Assembly: GCA_947311495.1 (NCBI GenBank) | Contig: CAMZLG010000107.1 | Coordinates: 1-39,807 of the forward strand | Source of the DNA: an uncultured Zetaproteobacteria bacterium | Lineage (GTDB): Bacteria; Pseudomonadota; Zetaproteobacteria; Mariprofundales; Mariprofundaceae | Direction of reading: 5' to 3' | DNA length: 39,807 bases | Part shown: piece by piece, positions 8,707 to 17,490 of the stretch | How positions within the stretch are numbered: the stretch's first letter is position 1 | How the letters are laid out: every line of letters begins with the position of its first letter | Program-made: the position numbers and the translations under genes | The notes under the pieces: model-generated | What the model was told of the DNA's origin: nothing | Database searches by the model: none | The model's input: only the letters and a program-made list of their open reading frames with translations

Positions 8707-9970
8707 TCCCTTCCTCGCCTACGGCTGCATCCAACATGGCTAAAGCTTGTTTTGCTGATGCAAATGCTTTCCAATATTGGGTTTCATAATTGTATAATGT
8801 GATTTGTGCGCGAATCAGATTTAAGAAGTCCACTTTATTCACCTGATACGCAGCCCGCATGGATGCCACAGTTTGTTTGGCTTGCGGGATAATGCCTTGC
8901 TTGAACAGCGCAACCTGCGCTTTGCTTTGTTCATAACTTGTTAGTGCTTGCGAAATTTCTGCCATCACAGCCTGTTTCGCATCTTGATAAGCAAACCCTT
9001 GGCTTGCCAAAGCCGCTTTCTTTTCGCCTGCGTTGGCATCTTGGGTTTCACCAAAGAAAGGTAAACTCATGCTCAGTGTAATGCTGGCAAGGTCAGCTCT
9101 ATCCACATTGGTCACAGGATTTGCTGCGCGAAAACCATAGATCGCACCCAGTTTAAAGTCTGGATAATATGCTTTATCAGCAAGCGATACCTGCGCTTGG
9201 GCTGCTTCTATAAGTTTATGTTGTTTGTTAAGTTTCGGTCTGGATTGCAAAGCTTTATCCATCAATACTTGCTCTGCTTGGGCTGCAACCAATGTTTCTT
9301 CCACCGTTTGCGGCAACACGATAGACTGTTGGGTTGGGCGGTTCAGCACAGTGTTTAAGCGAATAGATTCTTGTTGCCTTGCGCTTTGCAGTTGCAGTTG
9401 AATATCCAACAACTTAGACAACTCAAGTTGCGCCAAAAGTACATCTTGCTGCAAGCCTTGACCTGTTTTGTATTTACTTTCGGCAATACGAATAAGCTGC
9501 TTCAATAATTGTTTGTTGCGAGCAACTGTATCCAAAGCTCGGTCGAGGTAAAACAAGCTCCACCAGCTTTGTTGGGCGCGGCTAATCAGTTGCAACCTTA
9601 ATTCATCCACGTCCAAGCTTGCTGCTTGCGCCATGTATTCATCCGACTGCGCTGCAAGCCCTAATGTACCAGGAAATGGAAAGGATTGGCTGATACCCAC
9701 TTGTAATTGGGTCATATTTTCTTGCCCACGATTAAACGTATCCACAGGAAAACTAATCGCACCAATCGACAATACAGGGTCAGGCAAGCCGCCCACTTGT
9801 GCTGGTTTAAAAGCATACGCTTCGGCACTTGCCGTGCGGGCAAGCAATGCGGGGTTATGTTGCACCATTGCTGATACTTGTTTTAAGGTTAATGGTTCAT
9901 CTGCAAATGCAGTGTTGAGCAAAACCAACACACTCAAAAGTGCGAATATGTGAAAGGGAACGGATTTCAT
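8696..9970 (-). CDS. TolC/CusC-type outer-membrane efflux channel
   Basis: Outer-membrane factor of the tripartite copper pump, 424 aa. A Sec signal peptide (residues 1-23, cleavage AFA-D) has no lipobox, so unlike E. coli CusC it is not a lipoprotein. Two internally similar halves with long amphipathic helices (LLDIQLQLQSARQQESIRL in the first, YQDAKQAVMAEISQALTSYEQ in the second) match the OEP fold. PFPGTLGL and PFFGETQDANAG mark the equivalent strand-helix junctions of the two repeats. The ribosome site AGGAGG is five bases from the ATG. It lies 83 bases after the CopL-like gene, with a likely transcription terminator between them. Confidence 0.93.
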   Translation of the reverse strand: MKSVPFHIFALLSVLVLLNTAFADEPLTLKQVSAMVQHNPALLARTASAEAYAFKPAQVGGLPDPVLSIGAISFPVDTFNRGQENMTQLQVGISQSFPFPGTLGLAAQSDEYMAQAASLDVDELRLQLISRAQQSWWSLFYLDRALDTVARNKQLLKQLIRIAESKYKTGQGLQQDVLLAQLELSKLLDIQLQLQSARQQESIRLNTVLNRPTQQSIVLPQTVEETLVAAQAEQVLMDKALQSRPKLNKQHKLIEAAQAQVSLADKAYYPDFKLGAIYGFRAANPVTNVDRADLASITLSMSLPFFGETQDANAGEKKAALASQGFAYQDAKQAVMAEISQALTSYEQSKAQVALFKQGIIPQAKQTVASMRAAYQVNKVDFLNLIRAQITLYNYETQYWKAFASAKQALAMLDAAVGEEGNDE

Positions 9971-10009
9971 CCAAACCTCCTACTAAAATCATTGCCGAAA
10001 AAGCACGAC

Positions 10010-10035
10010 AAAAACCACAGCGAAACCCGCTATGG
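10010..10035 (-). terminator. Probable rho-independent terminator/attenuator ahead of the efflux genes
   Basis: On the minus strand CCATAGCG, loop GGTTT, CGCTGTGG forms an 8-bp stem (one G-T pair) followed directly by TTTTTG. It lies between the CopL-like gene (stop at 10054) and the TolC-type gene (start 9970). It would end or attenuate transcripts that begin at the promoter upstream of the leader gene. No convincing second promoter was seen between it and the TolC-type start. Confidence 0.55.
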
Positions 10036-10053
10036 CGTTAGCAAAAGGTTAAA

Positions 10054-10488
10054 TCAAACGCGGATGCGAAGGTTTAAGTTGTAAGCAGAAAGGGAAGTGT
10101 AATGTGTTTGTAAATCAGGTGGTGAAACAACAAATGTGTTGGCTTCAACGTCCAATGCAGTCGGCACTATCGCCACCACAAAGAAATCCGCAGCAATATC
10201 AGCAATATTAAAGCTGACTTTATCCAATGAGATATTCACATCAGGCATATCACAATGCGCACAAGCATGTTTTGCCATGGATGCATCCATAGACATGGTT
10301 TGTTTATCCATGCTCGAAGTCATGCAATGTTCCATGTTTGAAGCTTGTGAAACAGAAGCCGCAGATACCGTTGGCACACAAAAACCAGCCGCAATCACTT
10401 GCAGCATAAACACGCTCAATACCAAGCCACTGATACGTTTACCAGCCGCTTTAGAGCGCGAGAAGAGTTGTGTTGAAATACCAAACAT
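10054..10488 (-). CDS. Met/His/Cys-rich CopL-like leader protein
   Basis: A 144-aa secreted or membrane-anchored protein. A hydrophobic segment (about residues 21-44, ending VSA-A) is a signal peptide. It is followed by a Met/His/Cys-rich stretch (MEHCMTSSMD ... MSMDASMAKHACAHCDMPD) fit to bind Cu(I). A second hydrophobic region lies near residues 90-110. Layout and position fit the CopL/DUF2946-type proteins placed first in proteobacterial copper operons; CopL of Xanthomonas is needed for copper induction of the downstream genes. Homology here is inferred from composition and context only. No Shine-Dalgarno site precedes the ATG, and a good -10 box ends only six bases upstream, so the mRNA may be leaderless. 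Confidence 0.7.
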   Translation of the reverse strand: MFGISTQLFSRSKAAGKRISGLVLSVFMLQVIAAGFCVPTVSAASVSQASNMEHCMTSSMDKQTMSMDASMAKHACAHCDMPDVNISLDKVSFNIADIAADFFVVAIVPTALDVEANTFVVSPPDLQTHYTSLSAYNLNLRIRV

Positions 10489-10494
10489 AGGAAC

Positions 10495-10524
10495 AGTTTA
10501 GGCTTTTGCGTCAAACAAAGTCAA
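10495..10524 (-). promoter_or_regulatory. Putative promoter of the copper cluster
   Basis: On the minus strand TTGACT (10524-10519) and TAAACT (10500-10495) are separated by 18 bases, a good sigma-70 match. Transcription would begin at or within a base or two of the ATG at 10488. The spacer has only a weak dyad (GACTTTG ... CAAAAGCC), too poor to name a CueR/MerR operator. Confidence 0.5.
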
Positions 10525-10555
10525 GTTAAAAAGCATTTATAAAGATACTCTTTGC

Positions 10556-11197
10556 TTAGCTGCTTACTCCAAGCAAGTCACTTTGAATTGCTTCCGCACC
10601 ACTACGCAAATGCATCCTTATTGTTTGAAGTTCTTTCTGAATGCTTTCCACCGCCTCAGAAAATTCATGGGTGTTGGCATTACCACTTGCCTTCATGCCT
10701 ACCATCACAGTTTGCAACTTAGCCCATGGTGCTTCTGCTCCTCCATTCACAGTAAACGCAACCTTATGTTTCTTAATAGCTTGCTCTATATCAACACGCT
10801 TTGAAATATGGTCTCTGGCTGTTGGCAACCATATTTCTAACAACTCCATTTTCTTACAGTATTCTAGATATGCCTTATCAATATTATCCATTGATTCTTT
10901 CCAGCCAAATAGAACTCTCTTCTCATCGATAATATTATCCAAAGACATATTTAAGTGTGTGTGCGACATGGAAGAGTTGAGCTGGTTCGCGGCTATAAAA
11001 ATGTCCATATATATGGGCAAGAACTGCTTATATATTTCGGAACGCAGTGACCTTATATTTTGCGCTTCTTGCAGCTCTCTGTTTTTTTCATGTGCAATAT
11101 TAATTTGCTTAATTGCTAGCCACGCAGCAACCCCCCAACCTACTACAGTTAATGTTGCAGGTAAAAAATCACTAATTACTTTTGTGTCCAAACACAT
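10556..11197 (-). CDS. Membrane-anchored coiled-coil protein, unknown function
   Basis: A 213-aa protein not recognised as a known family. One membrane helix (about residues 11-30) near the N-terminus precedes a mostly helical, charged remainder with coiled-coil-like heptads near residues 35-60 and 180-205. Four Cys are scattered, with no obvious metal motif. Topology is probably N-out with a large cytoplasmic domain, since the residues after the helix are basic and polar. The ribosome site GGGGA is about eight bases from the ATG. Base composition is visibly more AT-rich than the adjacent formaldehyde genes, and codon use is less biased, consistent with an accessory gene. It sits between two metabolic clusters with no clear link to either. 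Confidence 0.7.
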   Translation of the reverse strand: MCLDTKVISDFLPATLTVVGWGVAAWLAIKQINIAHEKNRELQEAQNIRSLRSEIYKQFLPIYMDIFIAANQLNSSMSHTHLNMSLDNIIDEKRVLFGWKESMDNIDKAYLEYCKKMELLEIWLPTARDHISKRVDIEQAIKKHKVAFTVNGGAEAPWAKLQTVMVGMKASGNANTHEFSEAVESIQKELQTIRMHLRSGAEAIQSDLLGVSS

Positions 11198-11275
11198 GAT
11201 GTATTCCCCGCATTTAAAAGTGAAAAGGATTCAGAACCCTTTAATTTCTTTGATTTTACGCCCATACCTCTCCCC

Positions 11276-11386
11276 CTAAGCCAACAAAAACAAGCCGCCG
11301 AAGATTAACACCAATACTGCGAGCAATGCCAACCATGTTGGGAATGGTTTTTCTTTGCGTGTGTTCGGGTCATCGCAGCAACTCAC
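11276..11386 (-). CDS. Small single-TM protein downstream of frmB
   Basis: A 36-codon frame starting GTG, 11 bases after the S-formylglutathione hydrolase stop. The N-terminus is polar with a Cys pair (SCCDDPNTRKEK), followed by a Pro-Trp hinge and one strongly hydrophobic helix (WLALLAVLVLIFGGLFLLA) ending at the stop. This polar-head, single-helix layout is typical of bacterial small membrane proteins. The Shine-Dalgarno site is weak. The reading is supported by the coherent topology and by close spacing to frmB; no homologue is recalled. Confidence 0.45.
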   Translation of the reverse strand: MSCCDDPNTRKEKPFPTWLALLAVLVLIFGGLFLLA

Positions 11387-11397
11387 GCTTCACTCAT

Positions 11398-12210
11398 TCA
11401 AATATGGTCTTTGATAAAGGATGAAATAAAGTAGTAACTGTGGTCATAACCCTCTTGATAACGAATCGTCACACCTTGCCCCGCCGCATCACATGCCTGC
11501 TGAAAATCATCGGTTAACAATTGCGTTTCAAAAAAGTCATCGGCTAAACCTTGGTCGATTAAAATGCTCGCTGAATGTTTGTGCCCTGCTTTGATAAGCT
11601 CGGTTGCATCCCATGCCTTCCACTGAGATTTATCATCACCCAAATAGCCCGCAAATGCCTTTTGACCCCAAGGGCATTGCGTGGGGTGAACAATGGGTGA
11701 AAATGCAGAAATACGCTTGTATTTATCAGCGTTTTTCAGCCCGATCACCAATGCACCATGCCCGCCCATGGAATGCCCACAAATCGAAATTTGTTTGGCA
11801 TCCACCGCGAAATCATTCAACACAATATGATAGATTTCTTCATTGATATAATCATACATATTGTAGTGGTCACGATAAGCTTCTGTTTGTGCTGTCAGGT
11901 AAAACCCTGCACCCGAACCAAAATCCCAATCATCATGTTCATGCGGTAAATCCAAACCGCGTGGTGATGTGTCTGGGCAAATCACCATGATATTCTTTTC
12001 AGCCAAATGCGGCATTGCGCCCGCTTTGGTGATAAAGTTTTCTTCGTTGCACGTTAAACCCGACAACCAAATCAAACAGCCATCGGCGGGTTTGTCTTCA
12101 TGCGGCAAAAAAACCGAGAATTTCATGGTTGTTTGGGTCACTTGTGATTCATGTTCATAAAAATGAACAGCCCCATCAAAACATTTGTGTGATTTTATCC
12201 GTTTTATCAT
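11398..12210 (-). CDS. frmB: S-formylglutathione hydrolase
   Basis: Serine esterase that hydrolyses S-formylglutathione to formate and glutathione, the second step of glutathione-dependent formaldehyde oxidation. The 270 aa are close to the family norm of about 277. Ser147 in GHSMGG, Asp224 or 225 in DQGLADDF and His257 in YDHSYYF form the triad. WLSGLTCNEENF and CPDTSPRG are family signatures (esterase D type). The ATG at 12210 is chosen over the in-frame TTG at 12231 because AAGG, overlapping the frmA stop, lies eight bases upstream. It is directly downstream of frmA and surely co-transcribed with it. Confidence 0.95.
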   Translation of the reverse strand: MIKRIKSHKCFDGAVHFYEHESQVTQTTMKFSVFLPHEDKPADGCLIWLSGLTCNEENFITKAGAMPHLAEKNIMVICPDTSPRGLDLPHEHDDWDFGSGAGFYLTAQTEAYRDHYNMYDYINEEIYHIVLNDFAVDAKQISICGHSMGGHGALVIGLKNADKYKRISAFSPIVHPTQCPWGQKAFAGYLGDDKSQWKAWDATELIKAGHKHSASILIDQGLADDFFETQLLTDDFQQACDAAGQGVTIRYQEGYDHSYYFISSFIKDHI

Positions 12211-12220
12211 TGGCTTAACC

Positions 12221-13339
<1,119 letters not shown>

Positions 13340-13546
13340 TCAGTTTATGCTTATAAATCAAACTTCTATATCAAATGTTTATTTCAGGGCATAACGTAAC
13401 TTCAACGCGCTTTTGTCGCAACACTTGATTACCCTCATACGACAAGGAACTTCGTTGCCTGGTTTTGCGCGCTTAGAGGCTATGTTTTTAAAGGATTTCT
13501 GTTAAATTGCGCTTCTTATGAAAGCAAATATGGTCGCAAAACAACA

Positions 13547-14044
13547 ATGATTTCTTTAATTTGGGCAATGGATAACAACCGTTTGATTGGTGCAAACAAT
13601 CACATGCCTTGGGGTATATCTGATATACCTGCGGATATGGCGTGGTTTCGCCAACATACACTGGGCAAACCTGTGCTTATGGGGCGCAAAACTTATGAAT
13701 CCATTGGGAAGCCTTTGCCGCAACGCCGCAACATCATTTTATCACGGCAACAAGGTTTGACAATTGAGGGTTGCGAGGTGATTCATGATATTCAAGATGC
13801 CATGGATATGTTTAAAAATGAAGAATTGATGGTGATGGGTGGTGCTGAAGTTTATGCGCTTGCAGCGCCATTTGCTGAGAAGCTGTATATCACCCAAATT
13901 GAGCATACCTTTGAAGGTGATGCATGGTTTCCAAAAATGAATATGGGTGATTGGACACAACAACATCTCGAAAATCATGCGCCTGATGAAAAAAACAAGC
14001 ATGCTTACCAATTTGAAATTTATACGCGCGGAGCACAACAATGA
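13547..14044 (+). CDS. folA: Dihydrofolate reductase
   Basis: Reduces dihydrofolate to tetrahydrofolate with NADPH; 165 aa, a normal chromosomal length. Family landmarks are WAMDNNRLIGANNHMPW, the substrate Asp30 in PADMAWF, GRKTYESIGKPLP and VMGGAEVY. Between the active-site Trp22 and the PAD motif there are three more residues (GISDI) than in E. coli (NL), next to the mobile Met20 loop. The ATG lacks a Shine-Dalgarno site. A 10-codon frame (13518-13550) ends with a TGA that overlaps this ATG, so start by coupling is possible. An extended -10-like TGTTAAATT precedes it. It is the first gene of a six-gene operon, and the next gene overlaps by ATGA. Confidence 0.95.
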   Translation: MISLIWAMDNNRLIGANNHMPWGISDIPADMAWFRQHTLGKPVLMGRKTYESIGKPLPQRRNIILSRQQGLTIEGCEVIHDIQDAMDMFKNEELMVMGGAEVYALAAPFAEKLYITQIEHTFEGDAWFPKMNMGDWTQQHLENHAPDEKNKHAYQFEIYTRGAQQ

Positions 14045-15081
14045 CACGTTTCCTACTTATTCTATGCCTATGGTTTACCCCTGCTTGGGCAGCGGACACG
14101 GCACTTTCACCTTTAGACCAAGCCAAACAAGATATGAATGCTGGGCATTATGCAAAAGCTTTAAGCGCCCTTCGCACTTTGGTTGGCGAAGAAGAATACA
14201 ACTACGAAGCCTGGTTTTTATTTGGTGTCGCTCAAGTGCATGAAGAGCAACCTCACCCTGCTATTGAAGCGTTCCGTCATGTGATTGAGCTTCGCCCTAC
14301 GCTTGCAGAGCCGCACAACAATTTGGCGGCGGTATATAACAATTTAGGTGATACTAAAGCTGCCATCAAAGAGCTTGAGATTGCCTTGGAAAAACGCCCC
14401 AATTATGCAGTTGCCGAAGAAAATCTAGCTGATTTATACATCAAACGCGCACTTCAGTATTACCGTAGCAGCCTTAACCACAGTCCAAATCCTACCGTCG
14501 AAAAACGTTATGGTCGTTTACTTCGCGTTCGCAATCCTGCTGCTATCGCAGATGCTACAGCCGTTGCCTCTCAAGAAACACCTGTAAAAACACCTAAAAT
14601 GAATAAGCCAAAAGCTACACCCTCTATCAAACCTACGATTACCATGGCAGCGCATAAAAACATGCCTAAAGCCGAAATGCCACCTGTTGCCAAAACAGAT
14701 AGCAAGGCAACACCTTCCATTGCCGAAGACAAGTCCATCACAGGTGTGTTGGATGCCTTAGAAACATGGCGTAAAGCGTGGTCAGCTCAAGATTTGACTG
14801 CTTATTTTGCTGCCTATGCTGATGACTATCAACCTGACAGTCGCTTCGCAGACATCGCCGCATGGAAAGCTTACAAAACACGTGTAATTAAAAACAAAAC
14901 CTTTATCAATGTTCAGTTTGAAAAGGTAGAAGTAGATATTCCTGCCAGTCGTGATGTGGCTACCATCTCTGTATTGCAACATTTCCGTTCCAATACTTAT
15001 GTGGGGGATGACCGCAAGAAAATTACCATGAAATACACACCCGATGGTTGGAAAATTATATCTGAGGTATCGCTTCCATGA
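14041..15081 (+). CDS. Periplasmic TPR protein with C-terminal NTF2-like (Cds6-type) domain
   Basis: A 346-aa secreted protein. A signal peptide (residues 1-17, ending AWA-A) precedes three or so TPR units (about 25-135, e.g. AWFLFGVAQVHEEQPHPAIEAF, split over helices A and B). A Pro/Lys/Ala-rich linker (about 165-230) follows, then a C-terminal domain (about 235-346) of the SnoaL/NTF2-like type that is often attached to L,D-transpeptidases. That domain, with W-K-A-Y-K-T-R-V and NKTFINV, closely matches the end of the next protein. Role inferred: a scaffold or regulator of cell-wall cross-linking by the neighbouring transpeptidase. It overlaps folA and the next gene by four bases each (ATGA). 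Confidence 0.85.
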   Translation: MTRFLLILCLWFTPAWAADTALSPLDQAKQDMNAGHYAKALSALRTLVGEEEYNYEAWFLFGVAQVHEEQPHPAIEAFRHVIELRPTLAEPHNNLAAVYNNLGDTKAAIKELEIALEKRPNYAVAEENLADLYIKRALQYYRSSLNHSPNPTVEKRYGRLLRVRNPAAIADATAVASQETPVKTPKMNKPKATPSIKPTITMAAHKNMPKAEMPPVAKTDSKATPSIAEDKSITGVLDALETWRKAWSAQDLTAYFAAYADDYQPDSRFADIAAWKAYKTRVIKNKTFINVQFEKVEVDIPASRDVATISVLQHFRSNTYVGDDRKKITMKYTPDGWKIISEVSLP

Positions 15082-16346
15082 AGTTAGCACTACTCCTTCT
15101 TGGCTTATGCTTAAGCTTTCAAGCTTTTGCAGCGCAAGTTCAAATGCACCCCAATTTACGTGACAAAGTTTGGCGTGCTTTAGAGCAAGACAACACCCAA
15201 GAATTAGATGCAGAATCACGAAATATCCTTAAAGCAACCCTAGCTTTGGAAGAAGATAACCCAAAAAAAGCACTCTCCGTTCTGAATAGTTTGGATACCC
15301 ATAGCGACCCTCTTGCAGAGCTCCTCAAAGCCGAAGCTCACCGCAGAGAAGCATTGTCTGCCGTATCTGCATCAGGCAACTATGCCAAGCATCGCAAGTT
15401 TTCTGAGCAGCAATTTGCCGCCATTGATTTGAGCGAAGACTTAAACGAAGCAACCGTTCGCCTTCAAGCTTTTGCCGATAAAATTGATGGAACATCCGGG
15501 GTTCCCCTTGATATTTTGCAACTCAATTCAAGCATTAAAACAGTCTTCATGGTGGATAAAGCGCGGTCGCGTTTATTTGTGTACCAACGCAACAACCAAG
15601 GTGAGCTGGTTCGTGTTGCCGATGAATATGTGGTCACTGGTGCCAAGGGCGGTGATAAACTAAAACGCGGTGATGCCCGCACACCCAATGGTATCTATCG
15701 CTTCACATCCATTCGCCATGACCCTGCTCTTCGCGCCAAATATGGCCCTGTCGTGTTCCCCATCGACTACCCTAATGCCTTGGACAAATTGCATGGTAAA
15801 ACAGGAGATGGCATTTGGATGCACGGCTATCCAGAAAGCAAGAAACGCCGCCCTCCCCAAGACACGCGAGGCTGTTTTGCCCTACCCAACAATGTACTTA
15901 AGCAAATGGAAAAATATGTCAGCCCCAACAAAACATGGGTGATTATAGGCGAAGATTTTGTGTTTGATACCCAAGACAAACAGACTGATTTGTTAACATC
16001 TATTAAGACCAGTATTCAAACATGGGAGCGTGATTGGGAATCTTTAAATGCCGATGCATATTTGTCACATTACCACACCAATTTCCATTCTGGGAAGTAC
16101 GACCTTAAAGGTTGGAAACGTTACAAAAAACGTGTGAATGGAAACAAGAAATATATTAATGTTGGTTTGGATGATGTCGCCATTATTCATGACCCAACAC
16201 CATGGAAAAGTGGTGAAATGGTCGTAGTGGAATTTAAACAAAAATACCAATCCAGCAATTACAGTGATGCAGGCAAAAAACGCTTGTATTTAACACGCAG
16301 TGATAAAAGCCAACCTTGGCAAATTCTGATTGAGGAAAGCTTGTAA
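15078..16346 (+). CDS. YkuD-family L,D-transpeptidase with C-terminal NTF2-like domain
   Basis: Periplasmic peptidoglycan enzyme of the ErfK/YbiS/YafK group, 422 aa, that makes 3-3 cross-links or attaches or removes proteins on meso-DAP. A signal peptide (1-19) is followed by a helical N-terminal region, then the YkuD domain (about 152-292). It starts IKTVFMVDKARSRLFVY and has His249 in MHGYP and catalytic Cys266 in DTRGCFALPN. Residues about 303-422 form an NTF2-like domain (GWKRYKKRV, NKKYINV) paralogous to the C-terminus of the upstream TPR protein. The ATGA overlap with the upstream gene and a one-base overlap with the cyclase gene show a single transcript. Confidence 0.93.
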   Translation: MKLALLLLGLCLSFQAFAAQVQMHPNLRDKVWRALEQDNTQELDAESRNILKATLALEEDNPKKALSVLNSLDTHSDPLAELLKAEAHRREALSAVSASGNYAKHRKFSEQQFAAIDLSEDLNEATVRLQAFADKIDGTSGVPLDILQLNSSIKTVFMVDKARSRLFVYQRNNQGELVRVADEYVVTGAKGGDKLKRGDARTPNGIYRFTSIRHDPALRAKYGPVVFPIDYPNALDKLHGKTGDGIWMHGYPESKKRRPPQDTRGCFALPNNVLKQMEKYVSPNKTWVIIGEDFVFDTQDKQTDLLTSIKTSIQTWERDWESLNADAYLSHYHTNFHSGKYDLKGWKRYKKRVNGNKKYINVGLDDVAIIHDPTPWKSGEMVVVEFKQKYQSSNYSDAGKKRLYLTRSDKSQPWQILIEESL

Positions 16347-17461
16347 TGGCAAAAAAAGAAACCGCGAAAACCGATCCAAAAACACTCGACTTTAACGAGC
16401 GTCGCACCCAAGCGCTTGCCAAAGAAAATGCCCAGCTTCGTGAATATGTTTCCACGATGATGGCTCGTCTTCATGACAATGATAAACTTTTTTCTCGGTT
16501 GTTTGCCTTAGAAGCCAGCGTGCTTGCAGCAGGTGACCCTGAAGATATGTGTTTCACCCTGCTACGCGAGCTTCGCAGTCAATTTTCACTGGATTTGGTA
16601 CGCTTTTGGTTTGATAGAGAAAGTTTGATTGGCGGCACCCAAATGTCTGCATTGTCCAACCAAGATTTGATTTGGATTGAGTCAGGCGAAATTAATGCTA
16701 TGGGTTTGAATCGGCGTAATGTTTGGCTCTTACAAATGGAAAAAGATGGTTTTCCGTGGATGCAACCGCATGATGAATCGCTTGAATCCATTGCGCTACT
16801 TCGCCTAGGCACACAAGAAAAACCTTTTGGTGTCTTGGGCTTAGGCTCAAATGAGAAGGACCGTTTTAATCCCAACCAAAGCACTGATTTTTTACAACAT
16901 CTTGGCCAAGTCATCAGCTTAAGCCTAGAACATGCGGTAACTCATGCGCGCTTGGCGCGGCTTGCCATCACCGATGCCTTAACAGGCACGCAAAACCGCC
17001 GTTTTTTACAACCTTATAGCCACCAACCACTATCCAGCTGGTTTGGCAAAGGTGTGCCCGTTGCTGCTTTGTTTCTTGATATGGATGATTTCAAAGGTGT
17101 GAATGACCGCTTGGGTCATGCCGCAGGAGATGACGCGTTGACCAAAACATGTGATATTATTCGCCAGCATGTCCGCGCCCAAGACCCTCTGATTCGAATG
17201 GGTGGTGATGAGTTTGTTCTTTTGCTTCCAAGCTGTGAACAAGAAAAAGCACAAAGTGTTGCCCATAAAATTTTACATGATGTCCAAAACACCCCCATCG
17301 AAAATGAAAAGATGAGTGTCAGCATTGGGCTTTCTTTTTCTGCTAAGCATGATGATTTAACTTTGACCCAACTCATCAAGAATGCAGATAAAGCCATGTA
17401 TGTTGCCAAAGCTTTGGGTGGCAATCGGCTGGAAATAGCGCAAGCCAAACCTGCGGAGTAA
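16346..17461 (+). CDS. DUF484-GGDEF diguanylate cyclase
   Basis: Predicted cytoplasmic c-di-GMP synthase, 371 aa. An N-terminal coiled-coil-like helix (about 20-45) leads into a GAF-like DUF484 domain (about 45-195). The GGDEF domain begins DALTGTQNRR (210-219) and has an intact GGDEF (286-290) plus an RxxD inhibitory site, RAQD at 277-280, exactly five residues before it, so product inhibition is expected. It has no membrane segment. In gamma-proteobacteria a stand-alone DUF484 gene (yigA) precedes xerC; here that domain precedes xerC too but is fused to a cyclase. The final GGAG of this gene serves as the ribosome site region for xerC. Confidence 0.92.
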   Translation: MAKKETAKTDPKTLDFNERRTQALAKENAQLREYVSTMMARLHDNDKLFSRLFALEASVLAAGDPEDMCFTLLRELRSQFSLDLVRFWFDRESLIGGTQMSALSNQDLIWIESGEINAMGLNRRNVWLLQMEKDGFPWMQPHDESLESIALLRLGTQEKPFGVLGLGSNEKDRFNPNQSTDFLQHLGQVISLSLEHAVTHARLARLAITDALTGTQNRRFLQPYSHQPLSSWFGKGVPVAALFLDMDDFKGVNDRLGHAAGDDALTKTCDIIRQHVRAQDPLIRMGGDEFVLLLPSCEQEKAQSVAHKILHDVQNTPIENEKMSVSIGLSFSAKHDDLTLTQLIKNADKAMYVAKALGGNRLEIAQAKPAE

Positions 17462-17490
17462 TTGCTCTGCTTTTTGTCGAGCTAACGCCT

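Noticed and set aside
10495-10524. CueR/MerR operator in the copper promoter
   Set aside because: The spacer is 18, not 19-20, and the dyad is interrupted; copper control is likely but this operator type is not supported.
10641-11279. 212-codon plus-strand frame opposite the membrane-anchored protein
   Set aside because: The minus-strand frame has a good ribosome site and sensible membrane topology; the plus-strand frame has neither.
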